In this document: in pieces, positions 36,980 to 45,915 of the stretch
Position numbering within the stretch: the first letter of the stretch is position 1
How the letters are laid out: every line of letters starts with the position of its first letter
DNA from: a virus
Strand: one strand, 5' to 3'
IMG/VR virus record: IMGVR_UViG_3300036466_000332
Span: 1 to 64,000 of that record
Length of the DNA: 64,000 nt
Position numbers and translations under genes: made by a program
Notes under the pieces: model-generated
The model's input: the letters and a program-made list of their open reading frames with translations, nothing else
Database searches by the model: none
Told to the model about the DNA's origin: nothing

Positions 36980-37312
36980 ATGGATAATAAACCAAGAGAA
37001 TATTCTGAGAATGAAATAAGAGAAAATTTTTTAAGAAATGTTTGGTCTATAGTGGACTATTGGAAAAACGAGGAATTAGAGAATGATACAATGGAAAACC
37101 GTATCGAAGGTGTTGTCTTTAGTATTCTAGCTATGTTGGATGGTGCCAACATCAATCTACCCAGCTTCATAGTGGCGCCGTCACCACATAAAGATGATAA
37201 AGAATACTCTATTAAAAATAACCATAACTATTACCCATATAATGATTCGGATAATATTAAGGGGAATATTGCTGGGTGTTTACACGAATTGTTTGATAGA
37301 TATAAAAAATAA
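36980..37312 (+). CDS. Conserved hypothetical protein
   Basis: 110 residues from the ATG at 36980 (AAAAGGAG upstream). The pattern NRIEGVVFSILAMLDGAN, then LPSFIVAPSPHKDDKEY and NIAGCLHELF, looks like a small family of uncharacterised proteins found in bacteria and phages. Its conserved aromatic and acidic residues suggest a folded enzyme-like or binding domain. Function unknown. Monocistronic early unit. Confidence 0.6.
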   Translation: MDNKPREYSENEIRENFLRNVWSIVDYWKNEELENDTMENRIEGVVFSILAMLDGANINLPSFIVAPSPHKDDKEYSIKNNHNYYPYNDSDNIKGNIAGCLHELFDRYKK

Positions 37313-37320
37313 ATGTTATC

Positions 37321-37332
37321 AACAATTGAATA
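37321..37332 (+). promoter_or_regulatory. Late-type promoter box
   Basis: AACAATTGAATA followed by G, 36 bases before the RNA polymerase gene start. Confidence 0.6.
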
Positions 37333-37367
37333 GTCCGAAAATATAAAAATATGAGGTGAGGGTTAAG

Positions 37368-39191
37368 ATGTTAGATATAGTTAATAATGGAGAAGAGATT
37401 GTAAGAGAACTTAAATTAAACATAAAAAATTATAAGCAAAAAAAGAAGTTCAGTTTAAATGATAAGGAATTTAAATTAACTATCGCTAGAGCGGGTTTAA
37501 ATGCACTTGTTTTTGATGTATTGCCCAAAGAATTGAGAGTTGAAAAATTCTTATTTTTAAAACCTGGCTCCAGCAGTAACCTAACAGAATACAAACAAGA
37601 AATCATTGATGAGTGTTTTAAACTTGGGAAAACAGTCGATGAAACCAAAGACTTAATATACGATGTTCAAGAAAAGGTAAATGAATATACATTGATATTT
37701 AATTTTAGGTTATCTGTCGATATATCATTATATGATTTTATAAAGATGATGAAAAAGTCTGATAGAATGAGAGAAATTTTAAGTGGTAATAACTTTAATG
37801 AAGAAATGAATGCCTTCGAAATAATGAGAAAGAAGGAGAAGTTATCTAAAGAAATTGAAGATTTTATTTTAAAAGAGAAGATAGATCCTATGTATACATT
37901 TCTTACTGCTGAAGCTGCTATGCGTAAACCACAGTTTCATGATATAGTGGTTGGTGTTGGTATAAGACCAAATAATAAGGATAGTGTTTACCCATTCCTT
38001 ATTAATGAAAACTGGCTTAATGGGCTCACTAATAAAGATTCCTTTTGGGCTGAAAACGATTCAGCAAGAAATGCTTTGATAATTCAGAAACTGGATATAA
38101 GAAAAACTGGTACATTCAACAAACGTTCTACTATGTTGGCTCAACCAAATTATTTAAATCCAGATCCTGATTATTGTTGTGACACTATACATTTTGTAGA
38201 AGAGAAGATAGAAGATGAAAGGGATTTCCAAAGGTTTATAGATTTGTACCATCAAGTTGATGGTAAACCCCAATTGATAACAGAAGATGACACACATTTG
38301 ATTGGAAAGAAGATATTATTAAGACAACCTTATACATGTAACAGTGACGATGGTGTCTGTCACTACTGTATAGGTGAGAAATTATATTTTGATAACCTAG
38401 AGGGTTACCATGGTGGAGAAAGAAACTTTGGTGTGGCTATCTCTAAAAAGAAAGTTGCCCCAAAAGTTCAGGGACACCTTTCTGCTAAGCATAACATTGT
38501 GGCTAAGTTATTTGATAAAGATGGTAAACCCCTAACAAGGATCAATGGTGAAAAGAACTGGCACGATTATTTTGATTTAAAATATATCAATAAGTTAGTT
38601 TTTAAAGAAGGGTTCAAAAAGAATATTGATGAAATCAGATTAATTAAAATAAAAGATAAAGGTAAAAGGAAAGCTAGATTTAGAAGGAAAATGGAAATAA
38701 AGATGGAAAACGGAGACACTATGGAATTTAAAACTAACTCTGTATTCTATACTGAAAAACCAAATATAGATTATGATACTGGGTTGGTTGATGATATTGA
38801 AAAGATTCATATTGAGATTATAAATAATCCGGTGTCCTCTGGTTATCATGAACTTGATAAGGTATTTAATAAAAACAACGGTAATATTCAAAAGGCAATG
38901 AAAGAATTGAAACACTTAATGAAAAAAGAGAAAGCTATTATCCCTTATCTTTTAATAAGAAACATAATAAGAAAAGAGGGACAAAATGAAGAGAGACCAG
39001 ATTATTCAAAGGAAAATCCAAAAGAAGAAATACTAACGATGCAGACTGCTATAAGAAACTTTAAAGAACTTGGTCTTAAACTCAATATTGGTTTCTTTAA
39101 ATCTATGCTTTCTGATTTGAGAAATTATGAAAAGACAAAACCTTCTAAATTCGATATACTATTCGAAAGTAGGAGAAAAGACAAACAATAA
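37368..39191 (+). CDS. RNA polymerase beta-prime subunit, C-terminal part
   Basis: 607 residues from the ATG at 37368 (GAGGTGAGG upstream). Near residue 324 a zinc cluster TCNSDDGVCHYCIGEKLYF matches the second zinc site of bacterial beta-prime (C-x6-C-x2-C, with a farther Cys lost or elsewhere). It is followed by NFGVAISKKKVAPKVQGHLS, the place of bacterial GVIAAQSIGEPGTQ before the trigger loop. Near residue 180, TAEAAMRKPQFHDIVVGVGI and NENWLNGLTNKD also fit. The NADFDGD catalytic motif is absent, as expected for a split subunit. Multisubunit polymerases with split beta-prime are known from phiKZ-like phages. A late-type box upstream suggests it belongs to the virion enzyme. Confidence 0.82.
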   Translation: MLDIVNNGEEIVRELKLNIKNYKQKKKFSLNDKEFKLTIARAGLNALVFDVLPKELRVEKFLFLKPGSSSNLTEYKQEIIDECFKLGKTVDETKDLIYDVQEKVNEYTLIFNFRLSVDISLYDFIKMMKKSDRMREILSGNNFNEEMNAFEIMRKKEKLSKEIEDFILKEKIDPMYTFLTAEAAMRKPQFHDIVVGVGIRPNNKDSVYPFLINENWLNGLTNKDSFWAENDSARNALIIQKLDIRKTGTFNKRSTMLAQPNYLNPDPDYCCDTIHFVEEKIEDERDFQRFIDLYHQVDGKPQLITEDDTHLIGKKILLRQPYTCNSDDGVCHYCIGEKLYFDNLEGYHGGERNFGVAISKKKVAPKVQGHLSAKHNIVAKLFDKDGKPLTRINGEKNWHDYFDLKYINKLVFKEGFKKNIDEIRLIKIKDKGKRKARFRRKMEIKMENGDTMEFKTNSVFYTEKPNIDYDTGLVDDIEKIHIEIINNPVSSGYHELDKVFNKNNGNIQKAMKELKHLMKKEKAIIPYLLIRNIIRKEGQNEERPDYSKENPKEEILTMQTAIRNFKELGLKLNIGFFKSMLSDLRNYEKTKPSKFDILFESRRKDKQ

Positions 39192-39208
39192 GAAATGGGG
39201 TTTTATAA

Positions 39209-39457
39209 ATGCCATACAAAAAGAAAAAAGAATTACCAGACAGTGTAAAAGAGAACTTACCCAAACATGCACAGGATGTTTATATAGCAGCATTCAATAG
39301 TTCTTTTGATGATAATGGAGATGAAGCTGAATCACACGCTATAGCTTGGTCTGCTGTCAAAAGAATATATAAAAAGAATAAGGATGATGATTGGGTTAAA
39401 AAATCAAAAAGCAAAAAGATTAAAGAGTCTGTAGAAATATTCATGGATATACCGTAA
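39209..39457 (+). CDS. ChaB-like protein
   Basis: 82 residues. MPYKKKKELPDSVKENLPKH, AQDVYIAAFNSSFDD and ESHAIAWSAVKRIYKKN match the ChaB family closely in order and spacing. Named in E. coli as a cation transport regulator but also found in phages and baculoviruses with unknown role. Seventeen bases after the RNA polymerase gene, same operon. Confidence 0.8.
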   Translation: MPYKKKKELPDSVKENLPKHAQDVYIAAFNSSFDDNGDEAESHAIAWSAVKRIYKKNKDDDWVKKSKSKKIKESVEIFMDIP

Positions 39458-39461
39458 TTTA

Positions 39462-39491
39462 AAACAAGGGGTAAAACCCTTGTTTTTTTTA
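39462..39491 (+). terminator. Terminator
   Basis: Stem ACAAGGG / CCCTTGT (39464-39470 with 39477-39483) followed by a T tract. Confidence 0.8.
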
Positions 39492-39510
39492 TTTAAAATT
39501 ATGGTGTTGA

Positions 39511-39522
39511 AACAAGTCTATA
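39511..39522 (+). promoter_or_regulatory. Late-type promoter box
   Basis: AACAAGTCTATA followed by GAC, 38 bases before the helicase start. Confidence 0.55.
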
Positions 39523-39559
39523 GACTTTTAAATGTCTGGAAGGTGGTGAATTATAAACC

Positions 39560-41035
39560 ATGTCAAAAGAAATGAAAATATTAGAGTATGGTGCAAGTTA
39601 TAAAATAATAAACCCTAATAAAGGTATAGAAGATCTTTTAGAGAATTTAGAAACTATAGACTATCATACTAGAGAAAAAGTACCTTTGGGGTATTTTTAC
39701 AATAGAGAAAAAGATGCCTATTCGGTACCAAAAGGTATAGGTAAGTCTGAACTTTTTAAATATTTGAAAACAAATAAAACCCAAATGGGTGGGTTTTTAG
39801 ATGTGGGGGATAAACTTGGTTTTAAAATGAAAAATAACCCATTTAAAAAACAGTCTAAGATAATCAATAATGTTCATGACAATTTTAAAAGAGGAGACAC
39901 ACAAGCTATTGTGGATATGCCAACTGGTAGAGGTAAGACATTTGCTGCCATTTACCTAACCCATAAGCTAAATAGAAAACCCATTATATTCGTTAAAAAC
40001 GGTAGACAGTGTAAACAGTGGGCAAAAGGTTTTGTAGAGCATACCCATATAGATGAGGATAGGATATATATAGCCAGAGGTAAAACCAGGGTACACTATC
40101 TATTTGAAAATGGTGATGACTATGATGTGTTTATAACAACACACAGGACAGTCTCAAACTTTATAAGAGATAACGGTTATAAAAAATTAAACCAATGGTT
40201 TCTAGCTATGGGTGTTAACCTAAAGATATTTGATGAGTTTGATTTGGCTGTAGAAAATATGTTCAGAATAGATTGTCATTCCTCTTTTAGATATAACTTA
40301 TATTTAACAGCTACACCTTTTAAATCTGGATATTACGATAACCAAGTTTTTAAATACGCATTTAATAGAGTATACCAATTGGGTAAAGATTTATATGCAA
40401 ATGAAACACCCAATAGAGATGCTCATATCGTATTTTTGAAATCTGATCCAGAGAAAAAGGAGAAGAAAAAATGTTACACATATAAAAATACTGGACAAAG
40501 GTGGGAACCTTTCTTTGACCCTGATAAATATCACCAGTATATAATTAAAAAGAAAAAAGTTTTAAAAAGCTTTTTAGATATTCCTTTAAAACACATCAAA
40601 AAAGAATTAAAAAATAATCCAGAAAGAAAACATATATTCTTTACTGGTAAAATAGAAAACTGCGAATTAATAAAAGGTTTATTGATAAAGGATTATAATA
40701 TCGATCCCTCGATAATTGGGATATATAATTCTGACGTTGATAAAAAAGAAAAAGATGAAGCTTTAAATAAATCGGTAATAATTTCTATCTCTTCTAGTAT
40801 GGGTAGAGCATTAGATATTAAAAACCTAGAAACACTGGTTGATATGGAAACCTATAGGAGTGCATCTATATTTGTGCAGCTAATAGGTCGTGTCGGTCGT
40901 GTGGGGGGATTAAGAGGAAGATGGTATAAAATGTTTGATACATCTTTTTATAGAAATTATTTTTATTATAAAGAATTAAAAAAATATATTCATAGCGAAT
41001 TCGATGAAGTTGAATATCAAAAATTAGAAAAATAA
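39560..41035 (+). CDS. SF2 DNA helicase, UvsW-like
   Basis: 491 residues. Motif I MPTGRGKTFAA near residue 121, TTHRTV (Ib) near 194, motif II as IFDEFD near 224 (DEFD in place of DEAH), motif III LYLTATPFKSG near 248, and motif VI QLIGRVGRVGG near 442. This is the helicase arrangement of T4 UvsW and related phage enzymes, which remodel branched DNA and R-loops and drive late recombination-dependent replication. The N-terminal 90 residues are a phage-specific domain. Late-type promoter fits a role late in infection. Confidence 0.82.
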   Translation: MSKEMKILEYGASYKIINPNKGIEDLLENLETIDYHTREKVPLGYFYNREKDAYSVPKGIGKSELFKYLKTNKTQMGGFLDVGDKLGFKMKNNPFKKQSKIINNVHDNFKRGDTQAIVDMPTGRGKTFAAIYLTHKLNRKPIIFVKNGRQCKQWAKGFVEHTHIDEDRIYIARGKTRVHYLFENGDDYDVFITTHRTVSNFIRDNGYKKLNQWFLAMGVNLKIFDEFDLAVENMFRIDCHSSFRYNLYLTATPFKSGYYDNQVFKYAFNRVYQLGKDLYANETPNRDAHIVFLKSDPEKKEKKKCYTYKNTGQRWEPFFDPDKYHQYIIKKKKVLKSFLDIPLKHIKKELKNNPERKHIFFTGKIENCELIKGLLIKDYNIDPSIIGIYNSDVDKKEKDEALNKSVIISISSSMGRALDIKNLETLVDMETYRSASIFVQLIGRVGRVGGLRGRWYKMFDTSFYRNYFYYKELKKYIHSEFDEVEYQKLEK

Positions 41036-41052
41036 CTTGGAGATGGATATAT

Positions 41053-41889
41053 ATGAAAACTAAATTTGATAACATCCATGATTTAGAAAATATAGAAAAG
41101 TATTATTTTTTTGCTGATGATATACTTTTTTCTACACAATTTACTCTTCTTTATTCTTTGACAAGTTTCATGCTAGATATAGAAAATTTTTTTGAAGCTT
41201 TAGAAAATATCGAAGAGTTTAATAATCTATCAGAAGAAGAAAAAAATAAAAGAGACCATGATCCAAACGATATTGATATAGAACTGCCAGAAGATGATGA
41301 TTTGGTAGAACTATTTAAAGACTACGCCAGTGGTGATGATAGGTTAGAAAAAATATATGATCAATGTAGTGAATTATTAAATGATATAAAGGGGAAACTC
41401 GGAATAGAAAACCCTGATGAAATTCATGAGAAAATACTATTGAGAGAGGATGAGGTCTTCATTACTTTAGAGGACCTCTTTAGTATTTATGATGGGTTTC
41501 CGTTACAATTAAAAACTATAACATCCGGTGTATGCGATGGTATGGTGTCGTTTCCCAATCAATTTAAAAAAACACATAAGATAGTTTTTAAAAACAAACT
41601 GGAATATAATATATATAAAAATATTGTCTCACCAGTAAACACTTTGGAATTGGAATACGATATAGTTTTAGATTTCTTATATATAGATGATTTAGAAGAA
41701 GATATATCGGAAGAATTGAAAACAGAAGATGAAGCTTTAATATATATATCAACAGTTGATAAAGAAATAATTGAAAAATATTTAGAAGAATATTTTTCAA
41801 ATGTATTAATACTTCTACCAACCAATTATGGTTTTATAAATAAAGATGATTTCCCCACAAACAGAATACTAGAAACCGGAGTTTGGTAA
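41053..41889 (+). CDS. Hypothetical acidic protein
   Basis: 278 residues, seventeen bases after the helicase gene, GGAGATGG site. Very acidic and helical, poor in Arg/His. A central segment (LFSIYDGFPLQLKTITSG) is less charged. No family recognised; co-transcribed with the helicase. Confidence 0.65.
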   Translation: MKTKFDNIHDLENIEKYYFFADDILFSTQFTLLYSLTSFMLDIENFFEALENIEEFNNLSEEEKNKRDHDPNDIDIELPEDDDLVELFKDYASGDDRLEKIYDQCSELLNDIKGKLGIENPDEIHEKILLREDEVFITLEDLFSIYDGFPLQLKTITSGVCDGMVSFPNQFKKTHKIVFKNKLEYNIYKNIVSPVNTLELEYDIVLDFLYIDDLEEDISEELKTEDEALIYISTVDKEIIEKYLEEYFSNVLILLPTNYGFINKDDFPTNRILETGVW

Positions 41890-41903
41890 AAACTATATTG
41901 TAC

Positions 41904-41915
41904 AACAAAAATGTA
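41904..41915 (+). promoter_or_regulatory. Late-type promoter box
   Basis: AACAAAAATGTA followed by GAC, 34 bases before the chaperonin start. Confidence 0.55.
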
Positions 41916-41948
41916 GACAGAAAATTAAATTACTAAGGGAGGAATAAA

Positions 41949-43601
41949 ATGAGTACATTTAAAAACTTCAATGCAACAGGAAACGAAATAGACACTAAAG
42001 AAAAAATCGGTGAGATTCTAAAAGAGATGAGTGGTATATTAGCTAAATCTTACTCTCCTTTCGGGAGCAGTTCTATCATTATTGATGAACACAAGGTGAC
42101 TAAGGATGGTTACAGTATACTGAATTCTTTAAAACCAGAAAGTGAACTTGCAGTCTGGGTCACTAATATGGTGAGGAGCTTAACAAATAAAACATTATTA
42201 ACTTCTGGTGATGGTAAGACAACAGCTGTACTTCTTGCTGAGGCACTTTTTGAAAACTTAAATGAAGTCTTTGAAGAAAGTTACCGTGGCAAAACACCAC
42301 AAGATTTTATAGGTGATGTGAACGGTTTAGGACATGCTTTAATAGACTCTTTGGATAAAATTAAGTATGTTCCAGAAAATAAAGAAGAGTTTTTGAATAT
42401 AGCTTACACTTCTTTAAATAACGATAAAGAATTAACCAATTATGTTAAAGAAGCACTAGAAGTTTTTGATGACCCAAAGGATATGAACATAGTCGCATCT
42501 ATTAATGAAGGGTCTGATAAAATCAAAGTTGATGTTTCAAAAGGTATGGACATTAGGTCTTCTTTAATGTTTGGTATTGGTAGTGCTTTAAATAATGCCG
42601 TACTTAAAGAATGTAAAGTATTTGTGGCTGGAGAAAAAATAGAATCAGTAGAACAAATCGAAAAAATATACGATGTCTTAGATTATGTTTCTGATACCAA
42701 TTCTAAACTCATGTTTATTGCACCAGAATATTCTGCAACAGCAACAAGAAAAATTAAACAAAGATTACAGAAAATGAATATGGAACAAAAAAATCTGGGT
42801 GTATTCTTTTTAAGTGTGGACAGAGGTGGTACCATGGATGGACGAGACCATTATGGAGATGTCATGGCATACCTTGGTACTGTTGTGCTTAATCTACACG
42901 ATGCTGAAGACTTTATGGATACATTTAAAGAAAACTTCAATAAATTATCGGTCGCTGACATTAAAGTGGGGACATATAGCACAACTTTCATGATTAAAAA
43001 ACGAAATAATGACCTACTATACAATGATAGGATTAGTTTGATAGAAAGACAAATGGAAAACGGTAGTCTTGAAGATAGAAAGAAAGCAACTTATAGATAT
43101 AATAAAATGACAAGTAAGGTTGCTGATATCAAAGTTGGTGGTAATATTCCAGAAGAAGCTAGAAGGATTTATTCTATGTTTATGGATGCCACACTGGCTA
43201 TGAATTATGCTAAAGAAGGTATTGTGTCTGGTATGAACACAGCAATGATTAAAACAATCAATTCATTTGAATATAAAGATGAAGGTATTGCTGAAATCGC
43301 AAATGCAATTAAAGATTCCTATAAAAAATTATTTGATGTCATTGTTGATATGTCTAGAAGAGATGTCTCAGATGATATTGTAGAAGAGATCACTCATTTA
43401 GACCCTGAAGATAAAAAGAGCATACTAAAGACATATGATGTTAAAGATGAGGAATTAACTTATACCATAACAAATCCTTTCCAATCTGAAAAGGTTATTT
43501 TATTAGCGGCATTAGAGATTGTAAAGATTTTTATTACAGCTAATCAGATTATCTTCTCAGATGTGTATGTTACAAACTATTTCGATAAAACAGGAATGTA
43601 G
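41949..43601 (+). CDS. groEL: GroEL-like chaperonin
   Basis: 550 residues, AGGGAGGA site. The N-terminus SYSPFGSSSIIIDEHKVTKD equals TLGPKGRNVVLD..ITKDG of GroEL, and TSGDGKTTAVLLAEAL near residue 80 equals the ATP-binding GDGTTTATVLA. VDVSKGMDIRSSL near 200 marks the apical/intermediate boundary. The GGM-repeat tail of GroEL is missing. Phages EL, OBP and AR9 encode single-ring chaperonins of this type that work without GroES and may fold virion or replication proteins. No GroES gene in the window. Late-type promoter. Confidence 0.88.
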   Translation: MSTFKNFNATGNEIDTKEKIGEILKEMSGILAKSYSPFGSSSIIIDEHKVTKDGYSILNSLKPESELAVWVTNMVRSLTNKTLLTSGDGKTTAVLLAEALFENLNEVFEESYRGKTPQDFIGDVNGLGHALIDSLDKIKYVPENKEEFLNIAYTSLNNDKELTNYVKEALEVFDDPKDMNIVASINEGSDKIKVDVSKGMDIRSSLMFGIGSALNNAVLKECKVFVAGEKIESVEQIEKIYDVLDYVSDTNSKLMFIAPEYSATATRKIKQRLQKMNMEQKNLGVFFLSVDRGGTMDGRDHYGDVMAYLGTVVLNLHDAEDFMDTFKENFNKLSVADIKVGTYSTTFMIKKRNNDLLYNDRISLIERQMENGSLEDRKKATYRYNKMTSKVADIKVGGNIPEEARRIYSMFMDATLAMNYAKEGIVSGMNTAMIKTINSFEYKDEGIAEIANAIKDSYKKLFDVIVDMSRRDVSDDIVEEITHLDPEDKKSILKTYDVKDEELTYTITNPFQSEKVILLAALEIVKIFITANQIIFSDVYVTNYFDKTGM

Positions 43602-43608
43602 TATATAA

Positions 43609-43634
43609 ATCCCAGGGTGTAAAAACCCTGGGGT
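43609..43634 (+). terminator. Hairpin after chaperonin gene, poor T tract
   Basis: Stem CCCAGGG / CCCTGGG (43611-43617 with 43626-43632), but followed by GTAAACTAC rather than a run of T, so termination may be weak. Confidence 0.45.
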
Positions 43635-43653
43635 AAACTACTATATAAATTAT

Positions 43654-43665
43654 AATTATATATTA
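43654..43665 (+). promoter_or_regulatory. Early-type promoter box
   Basis: ATTATATATTAT, 49 bases before the LysM gene. Leader GTGAAAGGAAACACTACATA resembles that after the box at 5464. Confidence 0.7.
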
Positions 43666-43713
43666 TAAAAGTGAAAGGAAACACTACATAATAAAAAAAG
43701 GGAGATGAAGAGA

Positions 43714-43995
43714 ATGAAAAACATAATTATTTTGATAGTCATGGTTAGTTTACTTTTTGGTCTAGGTGGTATTGTTTATGAATCTATGTCTTATGAAATA
43801 GGTTTTAACGACACTGTTCAGTTTACAGTAGGACCAAATGATACAATTTGGGAGGCATTAAATACTATTAAGGGTCGAGAAAATATAGATGGACATATGT
43901 TGGTTTCCTTAATAAAGGAAATGAATAATTTAGAAAACAGTATGTTGAGAGTCGGACAAACTCTCATCATACCTGAGGAGGTATATAGAAAATAG
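43714..43995 (+). CDS. Membrane-anchored LysM protein, YneA-like layout
   Basis: 93 residues from the ATG at 43714, about nine bases after AGGGAG; the ATG at 43705 is too close. N-terminal membrane helix (IIILIVMVSLLFGLGGIVY), then a LysM domain: FTVGPNDTIWEALNTI, a variable middle, and LRVGQTLIIPEE. LysM binds peptidoglycan glycan strands. The same size and order (one helix plus one LysM) is found in Bacillus YneA, the SOS-induced cell division inhibitor. A role in halting host division early is attractive but unproven. Confidence 0.75.
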   Translation: MKNIIILIVMVSLLFGLGGIVYESMSYEIGFNDTVQFTVGPNDTIWEALNTIKGRENIDGHMLVSLIKEMNNLENSMLRVGQTLIIPEEVYRK

Positions 43996-44019
43996 GGATT
44001 ATAATCTCCCTATTTTTTT
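43991..44019 (+). terminator. Terminator
   Basis: Stem ATAGGGA / TCCCTAT with an ATTATAATC loop, followed by seven T. Confidence 0.7.
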
Positions 44020-44060
44020 GTGAATATTATAAAACTCCCAACATATATATGAAGAGATTT

Positions 44061-44072
44061 AACATTGAGATA
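44061..44072 (+). promoter_or_regulatory. Late-type promoter box
   Basis: AACATTGAGATA followed by GTC, 40 bases before the HTH gene. Confidence 0.5.
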
Positions 44073-44111
44073 GTCGTCGTATTCTACTTTTTATGGGTGG
44101 TGAAAAAATAA

Positions 44112-44507
44112 ATGGAACAAACTCAGTTTGATTTTTCTAAAAACTCCAATTTAAAAGAACTGGATGAGGATAAAAGAGATAACATACATAGGTGTCTGGT
44201 TATTTCTGAGGCAACATCCAATAATCTCGATAATGTTTTAAAAGAAGCTATTGAAGAAGATGACATAAATAAAGAGGATAAAAAAGAACTTAAAGAACTT
44301 ATTAAAATAGTCAATAACTTCTATAGTAAATTGGAGACTTTAAATATCAATTTAGAAAAAAAGAGGAGAGGGTTAATAAGTTTAGAAATGAAGAAAAAGA
44401 TATATCATTTCTATATGTCTGGTTTATTTTCACAACACCAGTTAGGTAGAATATTTGGTGTTAGTCAGTCTACGGTTTCTAGGGTAGTAAAACAACTATC
44501 CAAATAA
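44112..44507 (+). CDS. Helix-turn-helix DNA-binding protein
   Basis: 131 residues, GGGTGGTG site. The first 90 residues are acidic helices (a likely dimer or partner region). The C-terminus has a clear HTH: MKKKIYHFYMSGLFSQHQLG then RIFGVSQSTVSRVVKQL, as in resolvase/sigma-region-4-like recognition helices. It may be a phage transcription or replication regulator. Operon with the next gene. Confidence 0.7.
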   Translation: MEQTQFDFSKNSNLKELDEDKRDNIHRCLVISEATSNNLDNVLKEAIEEDDINKEDKKELKELIKIVNNFYSKLETLNINLEKKRRGLISLEMKKKIYHFYMSGLFSQHQLGRIFGVSQSTVSRVVKQLSK

Positions 44508-44529
44508 TATAAAAATGGAGATGGTTTAG

Positions 44530-44820
44530 ATGAAAACTAAAAACTATATTTTCGATTATTTAACAGATTCTTTAGGGTTTGGGGGAAAAGAAGACAAATT
44601 TAAAGAATACCAGTTAAGAAAGATTGCTAAAGCAGCTAAAGATTTAGACGAAGCCTTTTATGCCTGTGAGCTACATATTAGCCATGGTTACAGTATACAC
44701 AAGTTAGAGACCATGTTAATGAATGGTGATAAAGAAGACTATGTGAGTGTCAGTGAAGAATACAAAAAATTAACAGAAAATGATAGATACGATGACTTTG
44801 AAAAAAAACTTCAAGAATAA
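44530..44820 (+). CDS. Hypothetical protein
   Basis: 96 residues, TGGAGATGG site, 22 bases after the HTH gene. Helical and charged, with a His-containing segment (CELHISHGYSIHKLE). No family recognised. Confidence 0.6.
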   Translation: MKTKNYIFDYLTDSLGFGGKEDKFKEYQLRKIAKAAKDLDEAFYACELHISHGYSIHKLETMLMNGDKEDYVSVSEEYKKLTENDRYDDFEKKLQE

Positions 44821-44840
44821 TTAAGAAATCGACACAATAT

Positions 44841-44872
44841 AAAGGTGGGGTTTGTAACCCCACCCTTTATTT
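44841..44872 (+). terminator. Terminator
   Basis: Stem AAAGGTGGGG / CCCCACCCTTT around 44841-44867, followed by ATTTA; strong stem, short T tract. Confidence 0.65.
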
Positions 44873-44891
44873 ACGTTTTGAAAGGCTAATC

Positions 44892-44903
44892 AACAATTCG
44901 TTT
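44892..44903 (+). promoter_or_regulatory. Late-type promoter box
   Basis: AACAATTCGTTT followed by AGAG, 38 bases before the amidase start. Confidence 0.5.
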
Positions 44904-44940
44904 AGAGAACTAATAAAAATAAAAGAAGGAGGTAAATAAC

Positions 44941-45519
44941 TTGAACGAGAATGCTTATAGAAAAATAGTTGGTAGAAAACCCCATAATGACATCATTAGG
45001 GTTTTGATTATACCAGGACATAGTATAGACAAACCTGGTGCATATAATGATAAGTTGGGTATTAGTGAACACGATGTAGTGATGGATATAGCAACCAAAA
45101 TGTTAAAGAAAGAAAAAGACAAGTCATTAAGTCTCATATTGACTTCAAGAAATTCTTATTCTAAATTACCTGATGAATTAAATTATTTAAGACCAGATTT
45201 TATTATTTCCTTACATCTTAATGCATTTAATTCCGAAGCACAGGGGACAGAAACCCTTTATTACGAGAAATCCTCAGCCTCTGAACTATTAGCAGAATTA
45301 ACACAAAAAGAACTCCTAAGACTAGGTTATAATGATAGAGGAATTAAAGCCAAAAAGAGATCTGATAGAGGTGGTCACATGTTGATAAACACAGCTAAAC
45401 CTTGTGTTATTGTGGAACCATTTTTTATAGACTCTATAGAAACTGAAGAAGAAATGAATGAAAACGCTGAAATTGTAAGCGACCTATTGCTGAGTGCTAT
45501 CTATAAAAACTTTACTTAA
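44941..45519 (+). CDS. N-acetylmuramoyl-L-alanine amidase (endolysin)
   Basis: 192 residues from a TTG with AGAAGGAGGT upstream. Amidase_3 zinc residues are in order: His in LIIPGHSIDKPG, Glu in LGISEHDV, His in IISLHLNAF, and catalytic Glu in CVIVEPFFI. RGGHMLINTAKPC is the usual loop before the last strand. It cleaves the lactyl-amide bond between glycan and stem peptide. There is no wall-binding domain and no signal peptide, so release needs a holin. Three membrane protein genes follow at once. Confidence 0.88.
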   Translation: MNENAYRKIVGRKPHNDIIRVLIIPGHSIDKPGAYNDKLGISEHDVVMDIATKMLKKEKDKSLSLILTSRNSYSKLPDELNYLRPDFIISLHLNAFNSEAQGTETLYYEKSSASELLAELTQKELLRLGYNDRGIKAKKRSDRGGHMLINTAKPCVIVEPFFIDSIETEEEMNENAEIVSDLLLSAIYKNFT

Positions 45520-45549
45520 ATATCCCAATATAAAGAGGGGAGGTATAAT

Positions 45550-45909
45550 GTGGCCACAGCAGAAAAGATCCTTTCAAACGAAGGAATTTTGAAACTCTTT
45601 GGGAGTGCTGATATTATACCACTTACTTTATTTATTTTTTTTACAATTTTTATTTTTTTATTGGTGATAATGTTAATAAATAATAGAAACCAACTTAAGA
45701 TAAATAAAGAATGGTCTAATGCTATAAATGATCTTTCTTTAGCCATTAATCTTGATATGGAAAAAGACAAAAGCACTCTAAAGGAGATAGAAAAGACCAA
45801 CGATAAATTAGACAAATTAAGCTTACAACTCGAAACACATAATAAACAAATGGAAGAAAATGGGGAAAACCAAGCCACCAAAACTATTAATAAAGAGGGG
45901 GGCGATTAA
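45550..45909 (+). CDS. Membrane protein, holin-candidate 1
   Basis: 119 residues from a GTG (an overlapping ATG at 45548 gives only a short frame), site GAGGGGAGG. One strongly hydrophobic helix near residues 22-43 (IIPLTLFIFFTIFIFLLVIM) and a long charged coiled-coil tail (LDMEKDKSTLKEIEKTNDKL). Position after the amidase suggests a holin or a spanin-like/antiholin partner; sequence alone does not decide. Confidence 0.6.
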   Translation: MATAEKILSNEGILKLFGSADIIPLTLFIFFTIFIFLLVIMLINNRNQLKINKEWSNAINDLSLAINLDMEKDKSTLKEIEKTNDKLDKLSLQLETHNKQMEENGENQATKTINKEGGD

Positions 45910-45915
45910 AGAAAA

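Noticed and set aside
41053-41889. Antisense open frames over the acidic gene after the helicase
   Set aside because: They have no ribosome site and arise from Glu/Asp codons read backwards as Phe/Ile/Ser.
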